A stretch of DNA of 64,000 nt from Sphaerolaimus hirsutus (taxonomy: Eukaryota > Nematoda > Chromadorea > Monhysterida > Sphaerolaimidae): NCBI GenBank assembly GCA_964036195.1, contig OZ038452.1, forward strand, positions 20,099,785 to 20,163,784, written 5' to 3'. A program made the translations under genes and the position numbers. The number at the start of each line of letters is the position of its first letter. The stretch's first letter is position 1. Under the pieces are notes generated by a model. The model did no database searches. It was not told the DNA's origin and worked only from the letters and a program-made list of their open reading frames with translations. Positions 21,294 through 35,000 of the stretch are shown one piece after another.

Positions 21294-22462
21294 GGCGGAC
21301 AATGAAATGGTAGGTAAATGCTGTGGGTTGTTGCACACTTTAGAATAAGTTAGAGGTCTTAAGGTTTGTCAAAATGGAGGGAGGTGAATGAGTGAATGCA
21401 GCAGCAGAGTATTCATGATCTTTTGAAATGCATGACATCGGTCGGTGTATCGTTGAGTCTCATTTCACCTGCGCCAATTTTACCACGTTTATATTCAAAC
21501 CATCGCCCACACTCTGTTGGAATGTTGAATAAAGTATTCTATGGTTTGTGAAAGAAATTACTTCGCATATTTGGATTTTTCTGGGTGCGCAAGAAGATTG
21601 ATGGGGGAGTAATGTGAACATATGTACCTATTATATGACTGTCAAATGTTTAACTTCAGATGAATACATTTTAGGCACACAGGTATAGGTACAAATATGC
21701 GTGGCGCATGCGTAGCGTGTATCATCACGCCTGCAACACACATAACAGCAAAAGTGTCAGAAGTGGAAATTTCATTTGGAAATTTACGTCTCCGAGTATT
21801 TTTATTGGTAGATTTGTAAAAAGCTGGTGGCGAGCTTTTATCGCCTAGTCTTCTTTATTTTTAGGGTCATAGTGCCGCGGAAACTTGATTTTTATCCATA
21901 ATTATATAGAGTTCATGTGAATTTTTATAATCACGGTCTGCGAGATTATTTGAATCAATGTTGTCAAAGAGGCACAAATAGCCAATTAGGGGCACGAAAA
22001 TCACTGCAAAGCGGACTAACAGCTGAAATTGGTCAAACTAAATTCATACATGCCTAAATGTATTATTCGTGATAAGATCAATGCGGATAAAATCAATGCG
22101 GATAAAATCAACTTTGTGCATTTTAGTAAATTTAGGTGCCAATAGATAGATTCCATCATTGTAAATTTGTGCACGCAACTATTTTCACATGCAAAAAGTG
22201 ATGGAAAGATGGCAGAAAAATGGTGCTACAATGAAAGGGCACTGCGTGCCGCCCGTGCCCGCAGCGTGATCAACTTGAATCGTCACAGAAATAGACAAAA
22301 TGTGCAAATATTGACCATATCCGCATTTGACGTAAAAATTTTTTGTCATACTGTCATGTTATCTCACCGAAACTCCTAAATATTACCCTATATTTTTATG
22401 TACTTCTGTTATACTATTGACCTATAGAACATATCTCCAGCTCGACTTACCAACCAACACTT
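21294..22462. other. Upstream flank of the chloride-channel gene
   Basis: AT-rich, about 1.2 kb, expected to hold the promoter and 5'UTR. No coding exon or clear core promoter motif recognised. Confidence 0.45.
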
Positions 22463-22921
22463 ACCGTATTACCTCTAATATAAGGTATACCTTATATTAA
22501 TTTCGTCAGTTTTTTTCGGCGTTTTGGTATACCTTATATTAGAGGGTACCTTATATTAGAGGTATACCTTATATTGTTTTTGTCAGATGTTTCAAACATA
22601 TTACCAAAAGTGAAAAACAATGCAATTCATTTTATCAAACTGGAAGGTAACGAAATGGTGAACCAGGCCTATACAACTTGAAACAATGTTGTCTGAGTGC
22701 CATTCGACATTATTTCCATCATTTTCCGCCATGTTTGGCAACAGTTTTTTACGATTTTAAACTTTTGGCATGCAGCCAGCTGTGCCTTATATTAGAGGTA
22801 TTCCTTATATTAGACGTATGCCTTATATTTATTTCGTCATGTTTAAAAAGGCCAAAAGGTGTACCTTATATTAGAGGGTACCTTATATTAGAGGTTTACC
22901 TTTTATTGGAGGTAATACGGT
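22463..22921. mobile_element. ACCGTATTA-ended MITE with ATAAGGTATACC arrays
   Basis: Ends ACCGTATTACCTCTAATATA and its mirror ggaggtaatacggt. Both arms repeat words like TACCTTATATTAGAGG. Middle about 200 bp unique. No reading frame of note. Confidence 0.8.
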
Positions 22922-23085
22922 AATCTGCAAAGGCTGAAACTTAAAAAGTCATGCATCATTTTTTGATTCATTATCATTCTAAATACTAGAAGTCGGTGAA
23001 CAATGGAAAACACTTGAAGCGGAAAATATGTTTGATCGCAGGTATTGAATCGTGAGCGATCATTTGTTTATCTTTGTGTCAAAAC

Positions 23086-24658
23086 TAGTGATGGAAAAAG
23101 CGCCAGGACTTTGGCGCCAAGCGCCAAAAGCGCCATGGCGCTTTTCAAAGTCCAGCGCCAAGCGCCAATGGCGCCACAGCAAAATAGCGCCAAGCGCCAA
23201 AAGCGCCATGGCGCTTTTCTAGACCACAGCGCCAAGCGCCAATGGCGCCAGAGGATGTTGGCGCCAAGCGCCAATAGCGCCAGCGCCAAAAAAATTTTTG
23301 CTGCTCATATATGCGGTCATGCTAATGCAATGCTATTTATTCATTTGAATCGCAATATTTGAATCAACTACTCCCGTCACTTTTGTTCTTTTTCTCATGA
23401 TATTTTACAGCTGGGAGTTTGGGCTCACCATAGCAAACCATCTGCAAAAAGGTGCTTAGATTTTTAGGTGTTGTTGAAAATTACTTTTCGAATTTAGATC
23501 TGTTTTTTTTTCAAAAATAGTTTGCAATTTTCTAATGAAGTCTTCAATTTTTTGTATACTTGAGATTTTTTACTGGCATATTGCAGTTTTACTAGAGGTT
23601 TGCTAGTCACTTTTTAACACTGGATTATAAATTTTCAAATTTCGGATTGCAACTGTTTAATTAGGATGGCCTCAAATGGTAATTCCACACTCTGCAAAAT
23701 CAAGTGTCAAATATCAAGAATCGAATGGATGTAACATGTCAATCAGAATAAAAATTTTTTAATTGAGCTTTTTATATGCTGTATGACACTTAACAAAGGT
23801 GTATTTACGAAATTTTGCGTGATGTTTATCACTTAACTTTACACTCTACAGGGTCATTTAACCCTGCATGCAAGACTTTAACTGTAACAAGATTTTAACA
23901 AAACTGCAAGGATCTAGCTCAGTATAGTGATATACCTAGCTAAAACCTATGTGAAGAGTGTTACCAGTCCGATGAATAGTCACAAAAGGACCCCCCCCCC
24001 CAATAAAGTCCAAGTTATGATTAGACAGGAAAAGTGTTGAATACGCATGCAATCACAGGGACATTGTTTGCAAAAGTAATCAAAAATAAGGTATGTTGAT
24101 CCTGGAATACATTTACAGTATACTCCGGTTACTTTACACCTTGCACGCGTGGTTCCCGCTGGAAGTGTGCCAACGATGGTTAACGCGTCCGAGTTTCAGA
24201 AAAAGATGACAAAATTGATTGTTGTTATAATGTTGTTCATTAATATATTCACATCGATGATTTTTCCATCGTTTTACGTAAATCGCATGATTTGAATATC
24301 ATTGGCACGCTTCCAACACGAGACATGAATCAGTGCGAGGGCAGAGTATCATGTACGCCGAGTATAGCACATATACTTATATAAATTATACTTACAAGGT
24401 CGTTTTGAATAATATAATAATGAACTTTTAGAACTTCTTGGCGCTTTTTTGGCGCTTTTTAAAACAGTAGCGCCAAGCGCCAATGGCGCCACGGCGTCAT
24501 AGCGCCAAGCGCCAAAAGCGCCATAGCGCTTTTCCAAATCCCAGCGCCGAGCGCCAATGGCGCCACAGCAAAAAGGCGCCAAGCGCCAAAAGCGCCATGG
24601 CGCTTTTTGCTTTGGCGCTAGCGCCAGGCGCCAGCGCCATGGCGCTTTTCCATCACTA
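23086..24658. mobile_element. 1.57-kb hAT-like element with GCGCC-array arms, duplication GTCAAAAC
   Basis: GTCAAAAC at 23078-23085 and 24659-24666. Ends TAGTGATGGAAAAAGCGCC and CTTTTCCATCACTA. Arms of about 220 bp on each side are GCGCC arrays. The interior of about 1.1 kb is AT-rich and has no long reading frame. It carries a second repeat (about 24118-24366, TATACTCCGGTTACTTTACA) found inverted at 38890-39140. Confidence 0.88.
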
Positions 24659-24666
24659 GTCAAAAC

Positions 24667-26146
24667 TGTAAAGCAACGTTAATGCAAAATATCCTACTTA
24701 GTTGTCGGTGAAGCATTTAAAGGGTATCCTACTTCGATGTCGTTTTCTTACGTATGTAATATAAAAAGTTTGAACAAAGCAGTTGAAGCTACCAGGATAT
24801 TTTTTATACACGCAACGACCGGACACAAAGTTGAAATGACAAATAGAGTCAGTTGGTCCTATTTAGTAAGTGATCCATTACTTTTAAGCCTAAAAACAAA
24901 TAGGTATACAAGTAGATTCATACTGCAAGTGGAGAATAGCGAGTCACTCTTTATTTGATTGAAATGAAATTAAAATCATTAAAATGCACAGCAGCGGCCA
25001 GCGGTTAAATTTCAGATCGAAAAGTAGGTAGTTTTCTCATCAAACGGAAGAGTAGGAGGTAATTATATTTATCAGAAAGTGTGCGCACAATACCTATTAC
25101 ATTTCCTGCACAAAATGACAATGTTTATATGATCGCTTGTGACAGGTAAAATACCAATGCGTAGCTTCTCTATGGTTCAGGTTCCGTTACATCATACTGC
25201 AGCATGCAATTTGAAACATTTTTTCCAGGTTTCCGCCTGAGCAAATATCCACATAAATTGGTTGTGCTCCAGCTGAGCAGAGTCAGTTGAGTGCAGTGAA
25301 AATGTAGGGTCTGCCGGAAAACACCCTTTGAAAATGAAAACATTCTATGCCTGCGTCACTCATTCGCTGCTTATTTCAATAAATAAAAGTGTGAAAAGTG
25401 TCAAATTTTGATATCGATTAACCTCGGCTCGACACATCACATTCACGAAACGTACAAAAAATAAAAATAATTTCAAAAAATATGTAGGTAGGCATATTTA
25501 GAAATTAATTACGTACTTAAATGTATAAAAGTCCGATAAAATATTCTGCACCTATGTATGTGGCCCGCGCCAAACAAAATGGTTTTATCATAAAAAGTGC
25601 TCAAACATGCCAACACACATCCGATCTAATTGAATGTCGCACAACTTGCATATGTATTTATCCATGTACTTATGTACGCTGCGTGTCTGGAAAATGTGAG
25701 TAAACTGGAAATGACTAGAACCGACAGTCAACAGGACATTTTTAGCAACAAGTAGAGCTGGTTTAGGATACCTTCACTTCACTAAAAGAACCTAATCTAT
25801 CTTCACTTCTGTGTCGTATTCCCTTTAGTTATTGTCACCACACATGGAAAAAATCCAATTACACGGCCGCCGCCTGCCGACTCCAAAAGTCTGCACCACT
25901 GCCTTGCCTAGGTACTGCAGTGTGGCGCGAAATATATGAATAGTTAGGTATGCTGTAAGTCATTGGGCGCTCCACGTAAAACCTGGAGTCAGATTACTTC
26001 TTTGATAAAAAATAAAATAAAAATTTCACGATCATTTTTTTGTGTGTGGACATTGCCTTGTTGCAGGTTGTTCAAGATAAATACGCATAAGCAATGTTCT
26101 GCAGATAAAGTCGACGGACATTTCACTGTACAAAAAAAATCTATGT
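24667..26146. other. Intergenic AT-rich DNA
   Basis: No exon, RNA gene or clear element ends recognised in this stretch. Confidence 0.4.
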
Positions 26147-26154
26147 AATGAAAC

Positions 26155-26634
26155 CGCAGTTGTTAATGTGTATGTACTTTTACTCAAAAACTACAGATAC
26201 TCGAGTACCGAGAAAATACGCATATGCATACTTTGAAAATGTATCTATACTCGCCTGTACGCTTACTTTTTGAGAGTAATCGAGTACAGTAGGGCAATTT
26301 TGTGAGTACAGAAAGAGTATTTTTGCCAGTTGAGACCTCTGCTTTTCATAAAGAATACTTATTAATAGAACGAAAACACCTTCTTGTTGTCCAGGGTAAA
26401 CATTCATAATGGACTTTCCAGAAATAAAAAATAATCTTACTCGCTTTTACACTTCCCTGCGAAAAAATACCCACATTTACGCTTTCCGGTGGAAAAAAGT
26501 ATTTTACTCCTATTTACTCGTGAGTGAAAGTAAATAAATTTTACTTTACGCTTTCTGTACTCGGGGTGAGTATAAACAGAATACGTAATGCATACGCATA
26601 CTTTGAAAAAAGTTAGGTACTTTTAACAACTCTG
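26155..26634. mobile_element. hAT-like ACGTTTACG-array element, duplication AATGAAAC
   Basis: AATGAAAC at 26147-26154 and 26635-26642. Ends CGCAGTTGTTAATGTG and CTTTTAACAACTCTG. Body of TACGCATACTTTGAAAA-like words. Further partial copies at about 27785-27905, 32640-32930, 40760-41285, 62408-62571 and 63940-64000. Confidence 0.85.
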
Positions 26635-26935
26635 AATGAAACAGTCCAACGAAAACGAAACGCGTACATAGCCTTAACGGGCGCCGCTTCAAACACATTA
26701 CAAAATGTTGGCTGTGAGCCAAAGAGACGTACATATTTAGATTGTTTCTCATTAACACGCAGCAGTGAATAAAATTAACCCTGAATTGAATGAAATACTT
26801 TGGTCCAAATTTGAATTGAAGACGCAAGTGGAACAAAAGTGTAGTACTACTGACTACTGGCCAGTGACTTTTGAGACGGACTTTGTAAATATTATAACTA
26901 CAGTAAGGAACATTCAAGTTTATTGCTACTATCAA

Positions 26936-28747
26936 TTGCATCTATAGTTCGCCAGTCGCCACCAATTGGCTAGTGGCGGAAAAGGCACCGACGATTATGC
27001 TACCGCAGCGTACCGTCTCCGGTACCACACCATAAAAATGGCACCTGGTACATGGGATGTTGACAATGATGGCACAACACCGCACTTTCACTGGGAAAAA
27101 TGGCACCGGAACCGAGAGGGTCCGTCGAATCGTTGGTGCTGCACTGAAACGTTCCGCACCGGGCTGGGGGTTTTCGAGTAATGAGCGTGTAGTTTCAACA
27201 TGGTCGAACATTCCGAACTGCATATTCTGGTGAATTCTGGACCAATTTTGGTTGTTGTATAGTACCAAGGATCATAATGTTGTGGTGATACCATTCCGCA
27301 ATGAAATTTGTTATAAAATGGATTACAAATCACATCACAAATCTTTTATGCACAGTAATACGATGCACATAAAGCATGATGTCTACTGATTGGAATCCAT
27401 GCCGCACTGGAGAATGTTACCACATTTGGATTGGATGCCAAGGAAAACGGGCGCCAAGCGCTTTTCAAAAAGGGCGCCAAAACTAAGAGCCAACGAAATG
27501 ACGGAAATAGAGTGCCAAGCGCCAATTGGCGCGGCGCCCTTGAACGTCGTCAGCAACGTGGTGCATTCCATCACCAGCTGGATGTCACTAAGTGTAGACA
27601 TACCGATCTATTTATATTCGCACGGATGAGATCGGTGCAAATGGTGATCAGTGTTCAGACTCGTTTCACGCATCTAATAACATGTTTTCATGCATTTGAT
27701 CTTTTGGTACAAGTTTTCACTTTAATTACCAAAAACATACTATGCATGCACAATGCTGATTCTACCCAGTAATGCAGTTTGGTGCAGAGTTGTTAAAGGT
27801 GCCAAACTTTTTTCAAAGTATACGTAAACGTAAAGTATTTATTTTTTACTCACCCCCTGAGTACAGAAAACGTAAATTGATTTTTTCTACTTTTACTCTC
27901 GAGTAAACAGTGAACTCAGCTTCCCGCCGGAGATATTTAGCTGCGTCCCGGCGACGGCACGCTCTGTGGAACTGCGGAAGCCGGCTCATTAGAAAACTAA
28001 TTCACAGACGGAAATTCAATTATTGAAGTTGACAAAAAAGGGTAGAAATCAAAAAATGACATGGAAAAAAGTTGACAGCGACAGTGGTATGGTAACTTCA
28101 TTTGGCTGTTGACATATTTATGTACACTGACACAGTCGCATTCTGGGTGTTTTTCGAAGTTCGTCAAAGCGACACGCTATCAGTTAGAATTCCTGGAAAA
28201 GCATTTGTGTTTATCACAAAACTTACTAGGTGTCTGCGGTATTAGGTAAAAAACTCAAGATAATTACAATGTGAAAAGTGAAATGATATCCCAAGGAACC
28301 TTTTTGATGAAATGCTTTCACCCAAAAACAAACTGTTTCAACAATTGATTAAATTGTTACAGCCCGAGGTAAAACTGTAAATATTTTGCTCAACATTTCG
28401 GTCTAATGAGACTGCTGTTTCGTTTCAAAAAAATGTAATTTATTTACAGTTCTACCATGGATGATTTCAATTCAACTGGATGACTCGGATTAGAACTAAA
28501 ATGACTCGATTAGAATGTATTGAAAGAATGGACAAAATTGTACTTGAGCAGTATATATTCAGCAAGATAAATACCCCACAAAAACGTGGATAATCCCGCA
28601 CATACAATACATGTATGTAAATAGGTATGTGCATATTAAGTCTGTTCAATTTGAGCTGTTTGAATAGTATTGTAAAAAATACCAAATACCCCTAAAAACC
28701 GGTACCTTTTTGACAGATCAATTAATCGTTTATAAACACTGGATATT
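26936..28747. other. Intergenic DNA with a short unexplained GC-richer block
   Basis: 26940-27190 is GC-richer than its surroundings and repeats GGCACC/GGTACC-like words. It stays open in one plus-strand frame for 71 codons, but I recognise no protein. 27445-27545 is a degenerate GCGCC-array repeat. The remainder shows nothing recognisable. Confidence 0.4.
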
Positions 28748-30313
28748 ACCGTATTTCCTAGAAATACCCCCTCGAACAACCCCCTCAAATTGACAAATTT
28801 GAATGACCGGACCCCCCTAGAAATACCCCCTGGAACAACCCCCTCAAATTGACAAATTTGAATGACCGGACCCCCCTAGAAATACCACCCTCCAAATTGA
28901 GTGTAAAAAGAACATAATGGAGCGATTACAGCTCGGGCGTAAAATTCCAGCGTAAAATTCCATCGCAAAATTGATTACATGAAAGTTGATGATGATACAG
29001 GTCCGCAATTTTTCATGGGCAATATGTTGATTTTTCTTCAGCTGGCGTAAAATTTCAACGTAAAATCGAAATTTTCGAATTTTCACAATCAAATAACAGT
29101 GACCGTCGACGATGACTCTGGGACACAATGAAGGTATTGATAAACATATTCTCCATGAAAAATTGCAGACCTGGTGCCGGTTCCGCAAGTGGACAAGTTA
29201 AGAGTTAAAAGTTAAGAGTTGAGTAAAATGACAAATGGCGAGTTAAGAGTAAAGTTAAAGTTTAAGAGAAAAGTTAAAGTTTAAGAGAAAAGTTAAAATT
29301 TAAGAGTTGAGTTAAATGTTAAGAGTTGAGTTAAAGGTTAAAAGTTGAGTTAAGAGTTGAGTTAAGAGTTGAGAGTTAAGAGACAAGTGGAAAATGATGG
29401 TAAAAAAATAAAAATGTGAAATTGGTATTGACTATTGATACGGCTGTTCGCTGGCATGCTGCCAATGTTGTATGCACGACATTTGAAAATAACGTATCCA
29501 AAAAAATTATCGCTAAAAAAAAAATCGCAGAACGTTGTTTCAGAATGGCCGTGCGGGGACAAAATATGATTGAAGATCAGCGTATCGTGCTTCTGCAACG
29601 AATGACCCATTTGTCTTTTAAATCAACTTTTAACTCAACTTTTAACCTTTAACTCAACTCTTAACATTTAACTCAACTTTTGACTAAACTTTTAACCTTT
29701 AACTCAACTCTTAACATTTAACTCAACTTTTGACTAAACTTTTAACCTTTAACTCAACTCTTAACTTTCACTCAACTTTTGACTAAACTTTTAACCTTTA
29801 ACTCAACTCTTAACTTTTAACTCAACTTTTGACTAAACTTTTAACCTTTAACTCAACTCTTAACTTTTAACTCTTAACTTGTCTACTTGCGGAACTGGCC
29901 CCAGTATCATCATCCACTTTCATTTTATCAATTTTGCGATGGAATTTTACGCTGGAACTGTACGCCCGAGCTGTATTCGCTCCATTAATGACAAAAGCTG
30001 CGGTTTGTTATCCAGGCAATGCAGAACACATGTTAAAACAATGACTGTGTTACGTTACGTCAGAACAGATTTTATACCATTTACATACTTACCTACCTAT
30101 ATACCTAAGTCTATAGACTCTTTTATACATATGGTGGTTATTGTTGCATTTTTCTACGTCTGCATACGTTACACACAACAAATTAGTACTGCGAGTTCAA
30201 GAAATTTCTCGCGTAATAATTAACCCCCCTCGTTATACTTCCCCTCAAAATTTCAACTATGAAAAAGTAAACCCCCGGGGGGCGGGGGGGGGGGTATTTT
30301 GAGGAAATACGGT
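28748..30313. mobile_element. ACCGTATTT-family MITE, split by a TTAAGAG-array element
   Basis: Ends accgtatttcctagaaatac and gaggaaatacggt. The outer parts share the interior of the copies at 50627-51081 and 54288-54690 (AACGTACATGACAAT, CAGAACACATGTTAAAACAA, TTTTTCTACGTCTGC). The TTAAGAG element at 29171-29904 is inserted in it. Confidence 0.82.
29171..29904. mobile_element. CAG/CTG-target element with TTAAGAG arrays, copy 1
   Basis: CTG (29171-29173) and CAG (29902-29904) at the edges. Ends GTGCCGGTTCCGCAAGTGG and CTTGCGGAACTGGCCC. Arms are tandem TTAAGAGTTGAG / CTCAACTCTTAAC words. Tip and target resemble the introner-like family. Confidence 0.8.
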
Positions 30314-32020
30314 ACATAAATATTTCTTAACACCGATGATAAATGTTTCTGACAACTGTTCTAGGTCAGAAATCTTTGGCGAAAATAGATATTCACATGT
30401 ATATGGTTATATGCATATCTTGTATAGCTGAAATTTCTTTGTTTAGTAAGGTATTTTGTATTTTTTTGTGAGTGACACAAACAAATTGATGCAATTGCCT
30501 GTATTTTTATCATACGCTAAAAAATTGTCGGTCTATAAACACCATTTTAATGAGAACTACTTTTTAAACAGACCAAATATATTTATTTAAGTACTTAAGT
30601 ATTCACAATAAAAACACCACAGAAAAGTTTACGCTGTATTTTACAATCTCAATAATCTGTAAACATGTAAATACAGTGTAATGACGAATGCATGAATTAG
30701 GTATACTCGGCGGATCGGATGCTATGCATTTTTCTGGAGGAAACACTCCATCATTATAAATAGAATAGAAATTGTAAAAAAACCGTTTCAGGAAGAAAAC
30801 ATTCGTCGCTTGCACGCGACTCCTTTTTTTCTTTTTTTTGAAATATTGTTGTGTGAAGTGCATACATAAGTACCGTGCTCGCGCGCTATCGACCAAGACA
30901 TAAGTAATTTAGGACGCATACTTTGCGGTTCGCCGAGTATAGTCAGGTTTTAAAAGTTTCAACACTCACATATTCATTTATGTGAGATCCAGCGTTTGTT
31001 TGTCTTTTTACTGAATGACTAGGTATAATATTTTTCTGGCTGATTATAAATAAATAGCTAGCAGTTGACAAATTACAAATAATCAGCAGAAACATCTCTT
31101 TGTCACGTATTAAATACAGCATGAGCGCATAATTTTGTGCCCCGGATATGGTTAAAGTTTATAACCAATTGTACATAGAATTTAAGTTTCGGAAGAATCA
31201 CTGATTGGAACATGCCTATAATCAATCTTTTAATTAATCAGGTGTGAGTGATAAAGCGAAATCATTTTCACCGAGTTCAAACTGATAATTACCTTGCGAA
31301 GTATTCAATGCTGGTGGTTTAAACACAAAATATTGTTGTTGTTTTTATGGATGAAATTGTACAAACAAGTATATGAAAGCATGTTTGACGTGCTTACAAA
31401 TTTCTTCCACAAAATTGCATACGATAACCGATTGAAATTCAGTCAACATAAAATTGATTTTGCGTTGACTCATTCTTAATTAGGTGTATATTTTTCATTC
31501 AAATTAGAAAATAACATCACTCACATGACTAATTTTTGGGAAAAATTGAGTTTTGAACATAAAGTTTGAAAAAAACTTGAAAACATGATAATAATGTTCA
31601 TACGGCATGTTCGTAATATCCGTGTACGGACATTCTGATTGAAAAAATATGCTGTGGAAAATGTTCAAAACTGGCAGTTAGTAAGCGGCATCCGCTTCTA
31701 AAAGAGGCTTCATAACCCATATTTAGTTCAGGTTTAGACAGCCAACATCGATTACGCGGTCGGTACCTGCATAAAAAATACACAAACATGATATATTTTC
31801 GCACAAGAACAAAATTCGAAACGGTAATATGTGATGTGTGCACCAATTTTGTTTATCTCGAGCGGATAAAAAACATAGCATGGGAAAATGGGCATATGTA
31901 TTCAAATAAACATTTATGCTTTTAACATCATGTAACGAACATGAGATAACGGTAAGCAATCGATGAAGCACAGAGGGCGGAGCTGCGAGCTGCGAATGGC
32001 TTGGATGGAATCTCAACCGG
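30314..32020. other. Region downstream of the Kv4 stop codon
   Basis: Holds the Kv4 3'UTR (left of 32021 on the minus strand). A small element with ends TATACTCGGCGGATCGG and CGGTTCGCCGAGTATA lies at about 30703-30942. Open frames at 31598-31846 are not claimed as coding. Confidence 0.45.
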
Positions 32021-35000
32021 TCAAATGGGCCGCTCTGGATAAAATCCCGACCGCTGCGCCGCTGACGGCTCGAGCTGGGCACAGGAAAAGTTGTTGGAAT
32101 GAAAAAGTACAAAAAAATTAAGGAAAACATATGAGTAATCAGTAGCTGGAGGCTGGGGCTAGTCCCACACCCTTTAAGATGTCAAAAGTCATGTAAAAGA
32201 CGTTGTAAAATGTCAAAAGTCATGTAAAGGAACAGTCAAATGTCAAATAACGTGCAAGGTGTTAAAGGTCATGTAAAATGCCCTGGAAAATGGAAAACGT
32301 GTTTGACATGTGCATTTTAGAAGGCTTTTGACACTTTGACATTTGACGCGAACTTTGACATTTTACGGGTATTTTACATGACTTTTGACATTTTACAGAG
32401 AATTTTCCATTTTACCGGGGCTTTTACATGGTCTGGTAGGGTCGGCACCCGAACATACCTCACTAACGCTAGTGACATTATTGGCTGATAGCAAGCTGGA
32501 CGCGTCATCCGTGGTGTCGGCGGTGCTGGAAGGACTCTGAATCAGCGGTGCATCGGTCGGCGACAATCTGCGCAGCTCTGATGCTCGGTGCTGCGCCGTC
32601 GACAGCGCGCTCGGTCTCTGCCACGTTGACTGCGCACCGGAGTTGTTGAAATTATTGAACTTTTTTCAAAGTATATGTATATGTAAAATACTTCTTTTAC
32701 TCACGCCTATGTACAGAAAATGTAAAATACTTTTTTACACATACTCATGAGATAAGTACATGTGAGTAAAATACTTTTTCTAGGAAAATGTAAAATTGGG
32801 TACTTTTTCTTAAATGTAAATGTAGAACCGAGTACTTTTCTTCATAGAATATGTAAAAGGGATACTTTTTCATGGAAAATGTAAAAGCTACTACTTTACA
32901 TGTGAGAGTGATTTTTACACTGGAATGTCAGATCAGGGGCCAGTTCCGCAAGTGGAAAAGTTAAGAGTTAAAAGTTAAGAGTTGAGTAAAATGACAAATG
33001 GCAAGTTAAGAGTAAAGTGAAATGATAAATGATGAGTTAAGAGATAAGAGTCAATTTAAGAGTAAAGTTAAATGACAAATGATTAGTTAAGAGATAAAAG
33101 TTAAGTTAAGAGTCAAGAAAGTGTATCCAAATCTTATTTTTCGTATCCAGATCTTATGTTTTTGTATCCAAATCTTATTTTTGGACATAAGATTTGGATA
33201 CAAAAAAAAAATTGGATACAAAAAATAAGGTTTGGATACACTGGCTTGACTCTTACCTTTACTCTTATCTCTTAACTAATCATTTGTCATTTAACTTTAC
33301 TCTTGTCTCTTAACTCATCATTTATCATTTAACTTTACTCTTAACTTGCCATTTGTCATTTTACTCAACTCTTATGTTTTAACTCTTAACTTGTCCACTT
33401 GCGGAACCGGCACCAGATGTCTTTTTTTAATGATTAAGCATCCGCTATGCGCTAGGCATCGCAACAACGTACCTGCTGCGGCGGCAGCGGCGGCGCTCTA
33501 CTCGGCGCCGCGTCCAAAGGTCGCGGCTCCTCCTCGAGCTGCAGGTCGACGCATTGACCAGTCGAGGTTGTCGGGCCGGCCGACTGCCCTCTGGCCGTGT
33601 CGCACCCGCTGTCGGCGAAGGGCAGCGACCGAGGCGTGGCGGCCGCGTCGGGCAGCAGCCTCTGCCTGCTGCTCGTGGGCTCGTCCGCGCCGGCGGCGCA
33701 CGACTCGTCGTCGCGCAGACCCGAGCCCGACGGGCCCGCTTCTCTGGCCGGGCTGCCCTCTATAGTGTCCAGAGTCTCCTGCCGCAGTAGTTGGGCGCCC
33801 GACGAGCGCCGCTTGCCCGACTCCAAGGGCGGCTGCTGCTGCTGCGGCGATGCGCCGCGCGCCCCTCTCCGTCGGTGGGTCGCGTTCGTGCCCGATGCGA
33901 CCGCGGGCTGGCCGTGGCCCGACGAGGGCGTCTGCGGCTGCAACTCGTCCACGAAGTGCACGCGGCCGGGGCCCCCTGACGGCGCCGTCGCCGGCGACGA
34001 GTGCCGATTCTGCATGTACGGGATCAACGGTAAAGTGAACGTACAGCAGTCAGCAATTTAACTAAAATATCACTGATATACTCTGCGGACCGCAAAGTAT
34101 GCGTCCAAAATTACTTATGTCTGATGTCTCAATCGATAACAATCGAATAGGAGACATGTGTATGAACTTCCAAAAAAGAAAAAGAAAAAGGCTAGTCTTT
34201 AAATCTGTGGGTAGGATACACTATAGAAAACGATGCATAGCTTATAGGTTTTTGGCTATGGTATTCTGCTACTGTTACGAGCGGAACAGTCACCAAGAAT
34301 GTTTTTTTCTTTTTTGAACAATTTTAATTTGATTTAATTATTTTATGACGTCATCATGGAGTGATTCCTTCAGAAAAATGCATAGCATGCAGTCCGTGTA
34401 GTACACTCAAAATTACATCGATTTGCGACTCACCTGGTTCATTTCAAACTCGGCGGGCCTCAACTCGGTGGCGGCGCATTCGCGCAGCTCATCGCAGGCG
34501 GCGTGCGAGCCATTGCTCGAGTCGCCGCCGCAGCACGGGCAGAAACGACTGCGCGCCGGCGACATGCGACGGCGTAAACGACGCAGACGAGAAAGCATAG
34601 TCGATTTGCCGCCGGGAGCCGCGGCGTCGCTTTCGTCGGTTGGTGAGCGCGCGTCGTTGCCTTGCTGCAGGGCATGGTGCAGAAGTGAGGTGAACCTAGA
34701 TACCCTATACCACCGAGTGAAGCCACCCATACCGCATTTGCTTGAATTCTACCTTGAATAATTCCCCCTCGAATAGTTCACCCCCTGTAAGACGACTGAG
34801 GGAAAAAATTTCCTCTTTTAATAATTCCCCCTCGAATAGTTCCCCCTGTAAGTCAACTGATAAAAAAAATTTTCCCCCTTGAATAATCATCCCTCGAATA
34901 GTTCCCCCTCAAGTTGATCAATTTGTTGCGTTCAATTTGAACAAAACGACATTTTATAATCGTTATTATTAAGCATATTTTGTGGAATGGGTGGATAGAC

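Noticed and set aside
26966..27181. 71-codon plus-strand open frame
   Set aside because: No recognisable domain, no splice context, and repetitive GGCACC words. Left as unexplained.
31598..31846. Open frame after Kv4, possible extra last exon
   Set aside because: Kv4 exons 13 and 14 join in phase 0, and exon 14 then stops at 32021. Using the downstream frames needs a phase that the splice sites do not give.
33452..34061. Several long plus-strand open frames
   Set aside because: They overlap the GC-rich Kv4 exon 34009-33473, whose minus frame has matching splice sites and phase. The plus frames are composition effects.
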